Shown one piece after another: positions 16,775 through 25,059 of a stretch of DNA of 40,928 nucleotides. The stretch is from positions 1-40,928 of the forward strand of contig CAMYKU010000053.1 in assembly GCA_947259105.1 (NCBI GenBank). Reading direction: 5' to 3'. The position numbers and the translations under genes are program-made. This stretch comes from an uncultured Alphaproteobacteria bacterium. Lineage in GTDB: Bacteria; Pseudomonadota; Alphaproteobacteria; UBA8366; JADFVY01. Positions within the stretch are counted from its first letter, which is position 1. Each line of letters opens with the position of its first letter. Under the pieces are notes generated by a model. The model ran no database searches and had not been told where the DNA came from. It saw nothing but the letters and a program-made list of their open reading frames with translations.

Positions 16775-17143
16775 GTGAGCTTGCGCGCCGGATCGATAGG
16801 ATGGTTGTCGTCCACCCTGGTCTTGTTCCTTTTCTCTTCCGTCATCGCGGCCGAGACCCGGATGCAGGAGATAACGGTTCGGGATAATGAATTCGCGGTG
16901 TTGAGGATAATCAACACGGCCGATCGGCTCGCCAAGGTGCAAGAACTTTGGGACTCGTTGATCCCAATCGATGAATTGCCAAACACCGACTGGACACACA
17001 AGCTGGATATCAGATCCGATTCCATCGGCGGCCGGTGGCTTTATAGCGAGGAAGGTTACATTGCCAAGCTCAATTATCGACTGAAGCCGATATATAAGGT
17101 TCCAGATGTGAAGTCATTCAACGCGATCTTTCTAGGTCCGTGA
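16775..17143 (+). CDS. Hypothetical secreted protein (122 aa), GTG start
   Basis: The GTG at 16775 lies 7 nt after GGGAGGGA and gives a good signal peptide (SIGWLSSTLVLFLFSSVIAAE, cut after the Ala run). The open frame reaches back to a TTG at 16718, but that text has no ribosome site. The mature part is about 95 residues, with TRMQEITVRDNEFAVL and RWLYSEEGYIAKLNY. It shares the lower GC of the gene before it and follows after 71 bp, so the pair may have arrived together. No family recognised. Confidence 0.65.
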   Translation: MSLRAGSIGWLSSTLVLFLFSSVIAAETRMQEITVRDNEFAVLRIINTADRLAKVQELWDSLIPIDELPNTDWTHKLDIRSDSIGGRWLYSEEGYIAKLNYRLKPIYKVPDVKSFNAIFLGP

Positions 17144-17188
17144 TTGCGTGAAACCCCGAGATTCATGTGAATGGCAGGGAAGAGCATC

Positions 17189-20100
17189 GTGACACATCGC
17201 ACACGCCTCGCCATCGACATCGGCGGCACGTTTACGGACGCGGTGCTCGAACACGGCGGCGCGCATACCGGCGCCAAGGTGCTCACGACGCCCGCCGACC
17301 CGGCGGAGGGGTTCATGGCGGCCGCCCACGCCGTGCTCTCCGCCGCCGGGGTCGTGCCGTCCGCGGTCTCGCTGGTGCTGCACGGCACCACGCTGGCGAC
17401 CAATGCGATCATCGAGCGCAAGGGCGCCAAGACGGCGCTGATCGTCACCGAGGGCCACCGCGATTCGCTGGAGATTGCCTGGGAGAACCGCTTCGCGCAG
17501 TACGACCTTGCGATGGAGCGGCGGCCGCCGCTGGCGCCGCGCGAGCTGCGCCTGCCGGTCACCGAGCGCCTGAATTTCCGCGGCGAGGTGCTCACACCGC
17601 TGGACGAGGGCTCGGTCGAAGCGGTGATTCCGGTCCTCGAGGCCGCGGGCGTCGAATCCGTCGCTATCGGCCTGCTGCACGCCTACGCCAACCCGGCGCA
17701 TGAGCGGCGCGTCGCGGCGATCCTGGCCGCGGCGCTGCCCGACGTTTCGTACAGCCTGTCCTCCGAGGTCTGTCCGGAGATCCGCGAGTACGAGCGCCAG
17801 TCCACCGCCTGCGCCAACGCCTATGTGCGGCCGCTGATGGCGCGGTACCTGAACGCCATCGAGGCGCGGCTGGGCGCGGCCGGGATCGCGGCGCCGTGCC
17901 TGCTGATGACCTCCGGCGGCAACCTCATCACCCTGGAGACGGCGGCGAAGTTCCCGGTGCGGCTCATCGAATCGGGGCCGGCCGGGGGCGCCATCCTCGC
18001 GGCCCATATCGCCCGCGACCTGGCCGAGGACCGCGTCGTCTCGTTCGACATGGGCGGCACCACCGCCAAGATCTGCCTGATCGACGATTTCGCGCCGCTG
18101 CTCTCCCGCAGCTTCGAGGTCGACCGCGCGCACCGCTTCATGAAGGGCAGCGGCATGCCGGTGAAGATCCCGGTAATCGAGATGGTTGAGATCGGCGCCG
18201 GCGGCGGCTCGGTCGCCGCGGTCGACGCGCTCGGCCGCATCCAGGTCGGCCCGCAGAGCGCCGGCGCGGATCCGGGCCCGGCCTGTTACGGGCTGGGCGG
18301 GGCGCTGCCGACCGTGACCGACGCCAACCTCGCGCTGGGGCGGATCGCGGCGGCGGGCTTCGCCGGCGGGACGATGACGCTGGATACCGCTGCCGCCGGT
18401 GCGGCGCTGCGCGACCATGTGGCGGCGCCGCTGTTGTCCCGGCAAGGGGGAGCGGCTGGACACGCCCCGCCCACCCCCTCCCAACCCTCCCCCGCCCAGG
18501 CGGGAGAGGGCTCAGTTGGAGCGGGTCGGACAAAAGAAAGCCCCTCTCCCTTGAGAGGGGGAGGGGATGGGGAGGGGGGTGACGCTCCGCTCTCTGGTGG
18601 GCGCGAAGAACGAGCACCCGACCCGATCGCCGCCGCCGAGGGCGTCATCGAGATCGTCGACGAGAACATGGCGGCGGCGACGCGGGTGCATGCGGTCGAG
18701 CGCGGCACCGAGGTCGCCGGGCGCACGATGATCGCCTTCGGCGGCGCGGCGCCGCTGCACGCCGCAAGGCTGGCCGGGAAGCTGGGCATCGAGCGCGTCG
18801 TCGTGCCGGCCAATGCCGGGGTCGGCTCGGCGGTCGGCATGCTGCTGGCGCCGATCGCCTACGAGGTGGTGCGCAGCCGCTACATGCGGCTCTCGGATTT
18901 CGACGCCGCTGCAGTGGACGCGCTGTTCGATGAGATGTGCGAGGAGGCCGAGGCAGTCGTGCGGCTCGGCGCGCAGGAAGCGGAACTGACCGCCGCCCGC
19001 CATGCCTGGTGCCGCTATGTCGGCCAGGGCCACGAGATCAAGGTGCCCGTACCCGATGATGATTTCTGGCCGGACGCAGCAGCGGCGCTGCGGGATGCCT
19101 TCGCGCACGAGTACGAGCGCCAGTACGGCCGCACCGTCCCGGACCTCGACATCGAAGTGCTGACCTGGTCGCTGCATTTGAGCGCTCCGGCGCCGGATCT
19201 GCCGCCCATCGACCTCTCCGAATACGAGATCATCAAGTCGGAGGTCTCGATTGGCGCAGGCGAGCCGCCGGAGAGTCTCTCTCCCGAAATGCGTCGGGGC
19301 GGTGCCGCTGGGCGGGACCCTTCGAGACGCAGCCTCGCGGCTGCTCCTCAGGGTGAGGCTCCTCAAGGTTTTCCTCATGCTGAGGAGGCGCGAAGCGCCG
19401 TCTCGAAGTGCGAGGAAAACCGTCCCGCCGAGGAAGCAACACCCTCGGGCACCCGCGCCATCCGCTTTCCTGGCGCGGCGCCGGTCGAGGCGGCGCTGTA
19501 CGACCGCGCATCGCTCCCGGAACTGTCCTCGCTCGCCGGCCCAGCCGCGATCGCGGAGGCGCAGACCACCACGATCCTGCCGGAGGGGTTCCACGCGCAC
19601 GTCAACCCCGGCGGCGATCTCGTTCTGGAGCGCGTGGCCGCCGCCGGGACGCGTCCCGCCGCCACCGCCTCGGCGGTGCGCGACCAGGTGATCTGGGACC
19701 GGCTGATCGCCATCGTCGAGGAGCAGGCGCAGGCGCTGATCCGCACCGCGTTTTCGACCACCGTGCGCGAGGCCGGCGATCTCTCGGCCGGAGTGTTCGA
19801 CCTCTCGGGCCGCATGCTGGCCCAGGCGGTGACCGGCACGCCGGGCCACGTCAACGCGATGGCCGCCTCGGTCGGGTTCTTCCTCGACAAATACCCGGTG
19901 GAGACGATGCGCGAGGGCGACGTGTATCTCACCAACGATCCGTGGCACGGCACCGGGCACCTGTTCGACTTCACCGTGGTGACGCCGGCCTTCCGCGGCG
20001 GCGCGCCGGTCGCGCTGTTTGCGTCGACGGTGCATGTGGTGGACATCGGCGGGTCCGGATTCGGGCCCGATGCGGGGCAGGTCTACGAGGAGGGGCTGTG

Positions 20101-21232
20101 CATCCCGATCCTGCCGCTGTTCCGGGCCGGCGCGCCGGACGAGGCGGTGCTGGAGATCGTGCGCGCCAATGTCCGCGAGCCGGTGCAGGTGGTCGGCGAC
20201 CTCTATTCGCTCGCCGCCTGCAATGCGGTCGGCGGAAGGCGGCTGGTCCAGCTGATGGACGAGCTTGGCCTGAACGACGTCGCCGGCATCGGCGACCGCA
20301 TCATCGAGACCTCGCGCCGCGCCATGATCGCCGAGATCGGCAAGCTGCCGGCGGGGGTTTACGAGAACGAGATGACCGTCGACGGCTATGACCATCCGGT
20401 GACCTATTGCGCTAAAATGGAAATTTCTCCGGACGGGATTTCCGTCGACTTCCAGGGCACGACGGAGATGTCCGCGTTCGGCATCAACTCGCCGCTGACC
20501 TATACCCAGGCCTACACCAGCTTCGGCATCCGCTGCGTCGTCGGCGGCGCCATCCCGAACAACGCCGGCTCGCTGGGCACGATCCGGGTCACCGCGCCGG
20601 AGGGCTGCATTCTCAACGCGCCGCGGCCGGTTGCCGTCAACATCCGCCACGTCACCGGCCAGATGCTGCCCGACGTGGTGCTCGGCTGTCTCGAGCAGGC
20701 TCGCCCCGGCATCGCCCCGGCGGAAGGCGCGTCGAGCCTGTGGAACCCGATGCTGTCCGGCGGCCGCGGCATCACCGGCGGCCAGGATTACGGCGATGCG
20801 ACGCCGTTCTCGGTCACCATCTTCCATTGCGGCGGCACCGGCGGGCGGCCCGGCAGGGACGGGCTTTCGGCGACCTCGTTCCCCTCGGGCGTCCGCAACA
20901 CGCCGGTCGAGATCACCGAATCCATCGCGCCGCTGATCTTCCGGCGCAAGGAGTTGCGGCCGGATTCGGGCGGCGCGGGAGCGTATCGCGGCGGCGACGG
21001 GCAAATCATCGAGATCGCCCACGCCGAAGGCGCGCCGTTCGCGATCTTCGCGCTGTTCGACCGCATCGACCATCCGGCGCGCGGCCGCAACGGCGGCGCC
21101 GACGGCGCGCCCGGCACGGTCCGCCTGGCCGGCGGCGGGGCGCTCCGGGGCAAGGGCAAGCAGATCGTTCCGGCCGGCGACGCGGTGGTGCTGGAGCTGC
21201 CCGGCGGCGGCGGGCTGGGCAAGGCGGGGTAG
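17189..21232 (+). CDS. Fused hydantoinase/5-oxoprolinase A and B subunits, with two in-frame repeat insertions
   Basis: From the GTG at 17189 (GGGAAGAG just upstream; ATG at 17171 also in frame) the protein has 1347 residues. The first part is HyuA-like: RLAIDIGGTFTDAVL, LHGTTLATNAI, SFDMGGTTAKICLI and GAGGGSVA, the ATP-binding actin-like fold. The second part is HyuB-like, from about residue 829: DRLIAIVEEQAQALIRTAF, DLSAGVF, LTNDPWHGTGH and GGTGGRPGRDG. Such enzymes hydrolyse hydantoins or 5-oxoproline with ATP. Bacteria often keep A and B as separate genes. Residues about 417-477 and 688-749 are low-complexity and encoded by palindromic repeats. Both insertions lie in the A part and keep the frame, so the enzyme may still work. 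Confidence 0.88.
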   Translation: MTHRTRLAIDIGGTFTDAVLEHGGAHTGAKVLTTPADPAEGFMAAAHAVLSAAGVVPSAVSLVLHGTTLATNAIIERKGAKTALIVTEGHRDSLEIAWENRFAQYDLAMERRPPLAPRELRLPVTERLNFRGEVLTPLDEGSVEAVIPVLEAAGVESVAIGLLHAYANPAHERRVAAILAAALPDVSYSLSSEVCPEIREYERQSTACANAYVRPLMARYLNAIEARLGAAGIAAPCLLMTSGGNLITLETAAKFPVRLIESGPAGGAILAAHIARDLAEDRVVSFDMGGTTAKICLIDDFAPLLSRSFEVDRAHRFMKGSGMPVKIPVIEMVEIGAGGGSVAAVDALGRIQVGPQSAGADPGPACYGLGGALPTVTDANLALGRIAAAGFAGGTMTLDTAAAGAALRDHVAAPLLSRQGGAAGHAPPTPSQPSPAQAGEGSVGAGRTKESPSPLRGGGDGEGGDAPLSGGREERAPDPIAAAEGVIEIVDENMAAATRVHAVERGTEVAGRTMIAFGGAAPLHAARLAGKLGIERVVVPANAGVGSAVGMLLAPIAYEVVRSRYMRLSDFDAAAVDALFDEMCEEAEAVVRLGAQEAELTAARHAWCRYVGQGHEIKVPVPDDDFWPDAAAALRDAFAHEYERQYGRTVPDLDIEVLTWSLHLSAPAPDLPPIDLSEYEIIKSEVSIGAGEPPESLSPEMRRGGAAGRDPSRRSLAAAPQGEAPQGFPHAEEARSAVSKCEENRPAEEATPSGTRAIRFPGAAPVEAALYDRASLPELSSLAGPAAIAEAQTTTILPEGFHAHVNPGGDLVLERVAAAGTRPAATASAVRDQVIWDRLIAIVEEQAQALIRTAFSTTVREAGDLSAGVFDLSGRMLAQAVTGTPGHVNAMAASVGFFLDKYPVETMREGDVYLTNDPWHGTGHLFDFTVVTPAFRGGAPVALFASTVHVVDIGGSGFGPDAGQVYEEGLCIPILPLFRAGAPDEAVLEIVRANVREPVQVVGDLYSLAACNAVGGRRLVQLMDELGLNDVAGIGDRIIETSRRAMIAEIGKLPAGVYENEMTVDGYDHPVTYCAKMEISPDGISVDFQGTTEMSAFGINSPLTYTQAYTSFGIRCVVGGAIPNNAGSLGTIRVTAPEGCILNAPRPVAVNIRHVTGQMLPDVVLGCLEQARPGIAPAEGASSLWNPMLSGGRGITGGQDYGDATPFSVTIFHCGGTGGRPGRDGLSATSFPSGVRNTPVEITESIAPLIFRRKELRPDSGGAGAYRGGDGQIIEIAHAEGAPFAIFALFDRIDHPARGRNGGADGAPGTVRLAGGGALRGKGKQIVPAGDAVVLELPGGGGLGKAG
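18472..18581. repeat. Family A palindromic repeat inside the hydantoinase gene, copy 2
   Basis: The 110-bp unit has CACCCCCTCCC at the left and its near complement (GGGATGGGGAGGGGGGTG) at the right, enclosing two short palindromes (CCGCCC-AGGCGGGAGAGGG and CCCCTCTCCCTTGAGAGGGG). It is read through in the hydantoinase frame as Pro/Ser/Gly-rich text. The family sequence resumes at DPIAAAEGVIEIVDENM. Confidence 0.85.
19311..19429. repeat. Family B palindromic repeat inside the hydantoinase gene, copy 3
   Basis: The unit runs from GGCGGGACCCTTCGAGACG to a matching CGTCTCGAAGTGCGAGG and then GTCCCGCC, so the outermost bases GGCGGGAC/GTCCCGCC also pair. The internal hairpin contains CTCCTCAGGGTGAGG and CCTCATGCTGAGGAGG. 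It is translated as Arg/Ala/Ser/Glu text (residues about 708-747) within the C-terminal part of the HyuA domain. The ORF stays open across it. Confidence 0.85.
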
Positions 21233-21648
21233 GGCGCCGTGCTTTACCGCCCAGGTTCGGTCCTGTCGGACGGCCACCCGCCACCGTTGACACCCCGTCA
21301 ACGACCACTACGCCAAAAGGCGTATGCGTGCGCTTGCGCAGAATCTTCTTCGCGATCCCGCACACGTTTAAGGCGTGGAAGCCGGTTCGCGGCTGAAACC
21401 ATTTGGTGTAAAGACTTTTTTCGGCACGTGCGCCGCGAACTCACCCGGGAGCGGATGCGACATCCAAGAAATGTCCGTTGGTATAATCGGAACCTTGGGA
21501 ATTTCCCCTGTTCACGCATTCTTAAGTAATTTCCCATAGCTTCAACGCTGTGTGCGCCGTGGCGCGGGGTGATTGATCGCGCCGCACGCGCGAGATGGCA
21601 AGTCGCAGGTATGCAAGTTTTTTATGGGCTATCATCAGGAGCTACCCA
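21233..21648 (+). promoter_or_regulatory. 416-bp region with a candidate promoter for the chemoreceptor island
   Basis: TATAAT occurs at 21482-21487, with a weak GACATC 17 bp upstream, ahead of the binding-protein gene. It would leave a leader of about 155 nt. The short palindromic text GGGAATTTCCCC and a second ATTTCCC lie between the promoter and the gene. No ORF or family A/B repeat is present. The match to the -35 consensus is poor, so a different sigma factor or an activator is possible. Confidence 0.4.
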
Positions 21649-22632
21649 ATGATTTCTCGAAAGATTCTGGGCGCCGTATCGGTGCTCGTGTTTGCCGCCG
21701 CAGCCGGTCAGGCCGGTGCGGCGGGAAAGTATGACGGCAAGAAGGTGCTGGTTATCGATTCCTACCACGAAGGCTATGCCTGGAGTGACGGAACCGTGGC
21801 CGGTGTCCGGTCGGTGCTCGATTCCAGCGGCGCCGAAGTGCGCATCGTCCGCATGGACACCAAGCGGAAGAAGACCGACGAAGACAAGCTGGCCGCGGCC
21901 GAAATGGTGCGGCGCACGATCGAGAGTTTCGGCCCGGACGTCGTGATCGCGTCCGACGACAACGCGTCGAAATTCGTCATCATGCCGTATTACAAGGACG
22001 CCGCCCTGCCGTTCGTGTTCTGCGGCGTCAACTGGGACGCGTCCGGCTACGGGTTCCCGTACAAGAACGTTACCGGCATGGTCGAAGTGGCCGCCGTTGA
22101 CGAGCTGTTCGCGTTCCTCGAGCGTCTGACCGACGGCCGCCGGGTCGGCTATCTCGCCGCCGAGGTCTTCACCGCCCACAAGGAGCAGGAGAACATCGAA
22201 AAGACCTTCGGCATGAAGTTCGCCGAGACGCGCTACGCGACCAATATGGCCGAGTGGCAGGCACAGTACCGAGAGCTTCAGGGCAAGGTCGACATGCTGC
22301 TGGTCGGCAATTCGGCTGGCACCGATGGCTGGGACGACGATGTCGCGGCCCGCTTCGTCGAGCGGAACTCCAAGGTTCCCAGCGGCGGCATTCACGAGCA
22401 CATGTCGCGGTTCGTGCTGATCGGCTACACCAAGCTGGCCGAAGAGCAGGGCGAATGGGCGGCCAAGACGGCGCTGCGAATCATCGACGGCACGTCGCCT
22501 TCCGCGATTCCGATCGCCCGCAACACGCAGGGCCGTTTGGTCATCAATGCGCGTATTGCCGAAGGGTTGGGCGGTAGCACGACGGCTGCGCTGGGTGACA
22601 TGCTCCAGTCGGCCGACGAGGTGATCGAGTAG
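21649..22632 (+). CDS. Periplasmic binding protein of the ABC_sub_bind type, next to a chemoreceptor
   Basis: The ATG at 21649 (AGGAG 7 nt upstream) gives 327 residues. A signal peptide (MISRKILGAVSVLVFAAAAG, ending QAGAA) precedes a periplasmic binding-protein fold: KVLVIDSYHEGYAWSDGTVAGV, DVVIASDDNASKFVIMPYY, PFVFCGVNWDASGYG, NVTGMVEV and DMLLVGNSAGTDGW. This resembles the ABC_sub_bind family (PF04392-like), which often stands without a permease and serves two-component or chemotaxis receptors. There is no ABC permease or ATPase beside it; the next gene, 67 bp on, is a Cache chemoreceptor. A role as ligand carrier for that receptor is inferred from position. Confidence 0.8.
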   Translation: MISRKILGAVSVLVFAAAAGQAGAAGKYDGKKVLVIDSYHEGYAWSDGTVAGVRSVLDSSGAEVRIVRMDTKRKKTDEDKLAAAEMVRRTIESFGPDVVIASDDNASKFVIMPYYKDAALPFVFCGVNWDASGYGFPYKNVTGMVEVAAVDELFAFLERLTDGRRVGYLAAEVFTAHKEQENIEKTFGMKFAETRYATNMAEWQAQYRELQGKVDMLLVGNSAGTDGWDDDVAARFVERNSKVPSGGIHEHMSRFVLIGYTKLAEEQGEWAAKTALRIIDGTSPSAIPIARNTQGRLVINARIAEGLGGSTTAALGDMLQSADEVIE

Positions 22633-22699
22633 CGGCGCCTCGGCCGTGGATTCATAGCGGACCCGTCCCGTCTCTATTATTCATGCGAGATTTTGAACC

Positions 22700-24664
22700 A
22701 TGAGCTTGCGAAAACAATTCCTTATCCCGTGTTTGTTGGTGTTGGCGTTCGGCCTCGCTGGGCTGTCCTACTTCGGCTACAAGAACACCAACACTGCGGT
22801 GCAGGTTTCGGTTGCCGGGCAGCTTCAGCAGGCTGCTTTGGGCCTGGCGACAGCTGGTTCGGGTTGGTTTGCCGACCGCCGCATGGATGTGACGGGATGG
22901 GCCGCGGATCCGCTTTACTCCAAATCCCTTCTGGATACGTTCGTTGGCCGCGCGACACGCCGGGCCGCCAACGAGCGGCTGACCATGACCAAGCGCGGTT
23001 ATGGCTACTACCTGACGATCGGCCTGATCGACCTCAACGGAATGGTCGTGGCGTCGTCCGACGACAATCAGCTGGGCAAGAACCTGTCGAATCGCGACTT
23101 CTTCGCGAAGCGCGGCCGCGGCGAGGCGATTCTGTCCGACGCGACCGCCAGCGACAACTCCGGTTTGCCGGTGGTGACGGTCGCGGCCCCGGTGATGACG
23201 GACGGCGCGGTCGCCGGACATCTGTTCGCCGTGATCTCTCTGGACTATTTCAACGAGCGGTTCATCGCACCCGTCAAGGTCGGCGAGACGGGACGCGTTC
23301 TCTTGTTCAACAGGCAGGGCCTTGCGATCGTCCATCCCGATGGGTCGCAGGTTTTGAAGCTGGGCATCAACTCGCTGATGACGTCGAAAGTGACAGGCAC
23401 CGAAAAAGGTGCGCGGCTGACCGAGTATGTCGACCAGGGGATACGGCACAAAGCGGCGGTCAAGACGATGGAGGGTCTTGGCTGGACGGTCCTCGTCGAC
23501 GCCGATCAGGACGAAATCGACGCGCCCGGCAAGACCGTCGGAATCGCGAACATATGGGCATCCGCGATACTGCTGGGGATTCTGCTCGCCGCGATCGTCG
23601 CGATCCTGGAGCGAATCATTCGACCGCTCCGCAAGAGCACCGAGATCATGGGACTGCTGGCCGAGGGTGATATCTCGGTCGACGTGCCGGCGCTCGACCG
23701 GTCCGACGAGATCGGCGAAATGGCGAAGGCCGTCCAGGTGTTCAAGGATAACGCCATCCGCATGGGCGAGATGCAGAAGGAAAAGGAAGAGGCCGAGCAC
23801 CGGACGCAGGAGGAAAAGCGCAAGTTCATCGAGGCCCTCTCCGACGATTTCGGGGCGCAGGTCAAGGATGTGGTCGAGTCGCTCTCGTCGGCGGCCACGG
23901 AAATGCAGGTCACGGCCGAGCAGATGTCGAGTACGGCCGAGAATGCGAACCATCAGGCTTCCGGCGTCGCGACAGCCTCCAGACAGGCGACCGCGAACGT
24001 CCAGACGGTGGCCGCGGCGACCGAAGAGCTTTCCAGTTCGACCGCCGAGATCGGCCGTCAGGTCAACCAGTCGGCGCGCATCGCCGGCAATGCCGTGTCC
24101 GAGGCCGAGGCGACCAACGACACTGTCCAGAGCCTCGCGTCGGCGGCCCAGAAGATCGGCGAGGTGGTGGTGCTGATCAACGACATCGCCAGCCAGACCA
24201 ACCTTCTGGCCCTGAACGCCACGATCGAGGCGGCGCGGGCGGGCGAGGCCGGCAAGGGCTTTGCCGTGGTCGCACAGGAGGTCAAGAACCTCGCCAATCA
24301 GACCGGCAAGGCGACCGAGGATATCTCCGCGCAGATCTCGGCCATCCAGGAGCAGACGTCCGGCGCGGTCGGCGCGATCGACCGGATCCAGGGGATCATC
24401 GTCGAAATCAGCAACATCTCCACGACCATCGCGACGGCCGTCGAGGAACAGGATGCCTCGACGCAGGGCATTGCCCGGAACGTCCAGGAAGCGGCACGCG
24501 GAACACAGGAGGTCAACAACAAGATCGAAGAGGTTTCCAGCGCGGCCAGCGAAACCGGTACGGCGGCGGACAAGGTCCTGAAATCTGCCGGAAACATGTC
24601 GCAGCAGTCGAGCCTGCTGCAGCAGCAGGTGGAGAAATTCCTGGCCCAGATCCGGGCCGCCTGA
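22700..24664 (+). CDS. Methyl-accepting chemotaxis protein with periplasmic Cache domain
   Basis: The 654-residue receptor has TM1 (about 8-27) and a periplasmic dCache-like region of about 240 residues (GYYLTIGLIDLNGMVVASS, NLSNRDFFAK, PVVTVAAPVM, GRVLLFNRQGLAIVHPDG). TM2 is at about 280-303, then a HAMP (PLRKSTEIMGLLAEGDIS...RSDEIGEMAKAVQVF) and a long coiled coil with the conserved tip near residues 493-535 ([18 protein letters not shown]). It should bind a small ligand outside and control CheA inside. No C-terminal NWETF-type CheR tether is seen. It is the longest of three receptors in a row and the only one with a Cache domain. Its 3' flank is copied after the next receptor. Confidence 0.93.
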   Translation: MSLRKQFLIPCLLVLAFGLAGLSYFGYKNTNTAVQVSVAGQLQQAALGLATAGSGWFADRRMDVTGWAADPLYSKSLLDTFVGRATRRAANERLTMTKRGYGYYLTIGLIDLNGMVVASSDDNQLGKNLSNRDFFAKRGRGEAILSDATASDNSGLPVVTVAAPVMTDGAVAGHLFAVISLDYFNERFIAPVKVGETGRVLLFNRQGLAIVHPDGSQVLKLGINSLMTSKVTGTEKGARLTEYVDQGIRHKAAVKTMEGLGWTVLVDADQDEIDAPGKTVGIANIWASAILLGILLAAIVAILERIIRPLRKSTEIMGLLAEGDISVDVPALDRSDEIGEMAKAVQVFKDNAIRMGEMQKEKEEAEHRTQEEKRKFIEALSDDFGAQVKDVVESLSSAATEMQVTAEQMSSTAENANHQASGVATASRQATANVQTVAAATEELSSSTAEIGRQVNQSARIAGNAVSEAEATNDTVQSLASAAQKIGEVVVLINDIASQTNLLALNATIEAARAGEAGKGFAVVAQEVKNLANQTGKATEDISAQISAIQEQTSGAVGAIDRIQGIIVEISNISTTIATAVEEQDASTQGIARNVQEAARGTQEVNNKIEEVSSAASETGTAADKVLKSAGNMSQQSSLLQQQVEKFLAQIRAA

Positions 24665-24691
24665 CCGGTATACCGGAACACGATCGCCTTC

Positions 24692-24726
24692 AGGGGGCGG
24701 GGGAGGAATTTCTCCCGCCCCTTTTT
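24692..24726 (+). terminator. Terminator after the first chemoreceptor
   Basis: A GGGGCGGGGGAG / CTCCCGCCCC stem (one bulge) is followed by five T. The preceding 30 bp, from the last codons through CCGGTATACC and GAACACGATCGCCTT, are nearly identical to those after the second receptor. Confidence 0.8.
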
Positions 24727-24857
24727 CATGCGCGCGCCGGCATCCTGAAAGCCGCTTCGGACCCGCTCGGTCCGGGGCGGCTGCCACCCCCGGGATACCC
24801 GGCTGCGTGCCCCGCTTCGGCGGCGCTCCCGAAGGCCGTTCTAACACAAAATCAATG

Positions 24858-24905
24858 TTGAAATGAAACGCGGACTGCGACAATTAGGCGACCATAACCA
24901 CAATA
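24858..24905 (+). promoter_or_regulatory. Candidate promoter/operator of the second chemoreceptor
   Basis: In the 395-bp gap before this receptor, an AT-rich patch contains TTGAAA (24858-24863) and ATAACC (24894-24899) followed by CACAATAAT. The same two words, 34 rather than 36 bp apart, occur before the third receptor. The shared pair in otherwise unlike sequence suggests a common promoter or regulator site. The rest of the gap has no gene. Confidence 0.45.
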
Positions 24906-25059
24906 ATCTGACGGACACTGGCATAGGTATTGCGTGTCCACCGGGATCTGGCGGGGCTCTTCCGTTGAGTTTCGCACATTTTTGCAAGCCGCAATTTACC
25001 CCGGCGTCGGCCAAGGGAATGCAACGGCTGGGCTGTGGGAGCCCGTTAGGAGAACGGCA

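Noticed and set aside
18512..21301. Very long leftward ORF opposite the hydantoinase gene
   Set aside because: Its Arg/Gly/Asp-rich composition and exact overlap with a well-recognised gene mark it as a GC-driven shadow frame.
21409..21440. Flagellar sigma-28 promoter before the chemoreceptor island
   Set aside because: TAAAGACT and GCCGCGAA resemble the two boxes, but the spacing is 15 rather than 11 bp and the second box is poor.
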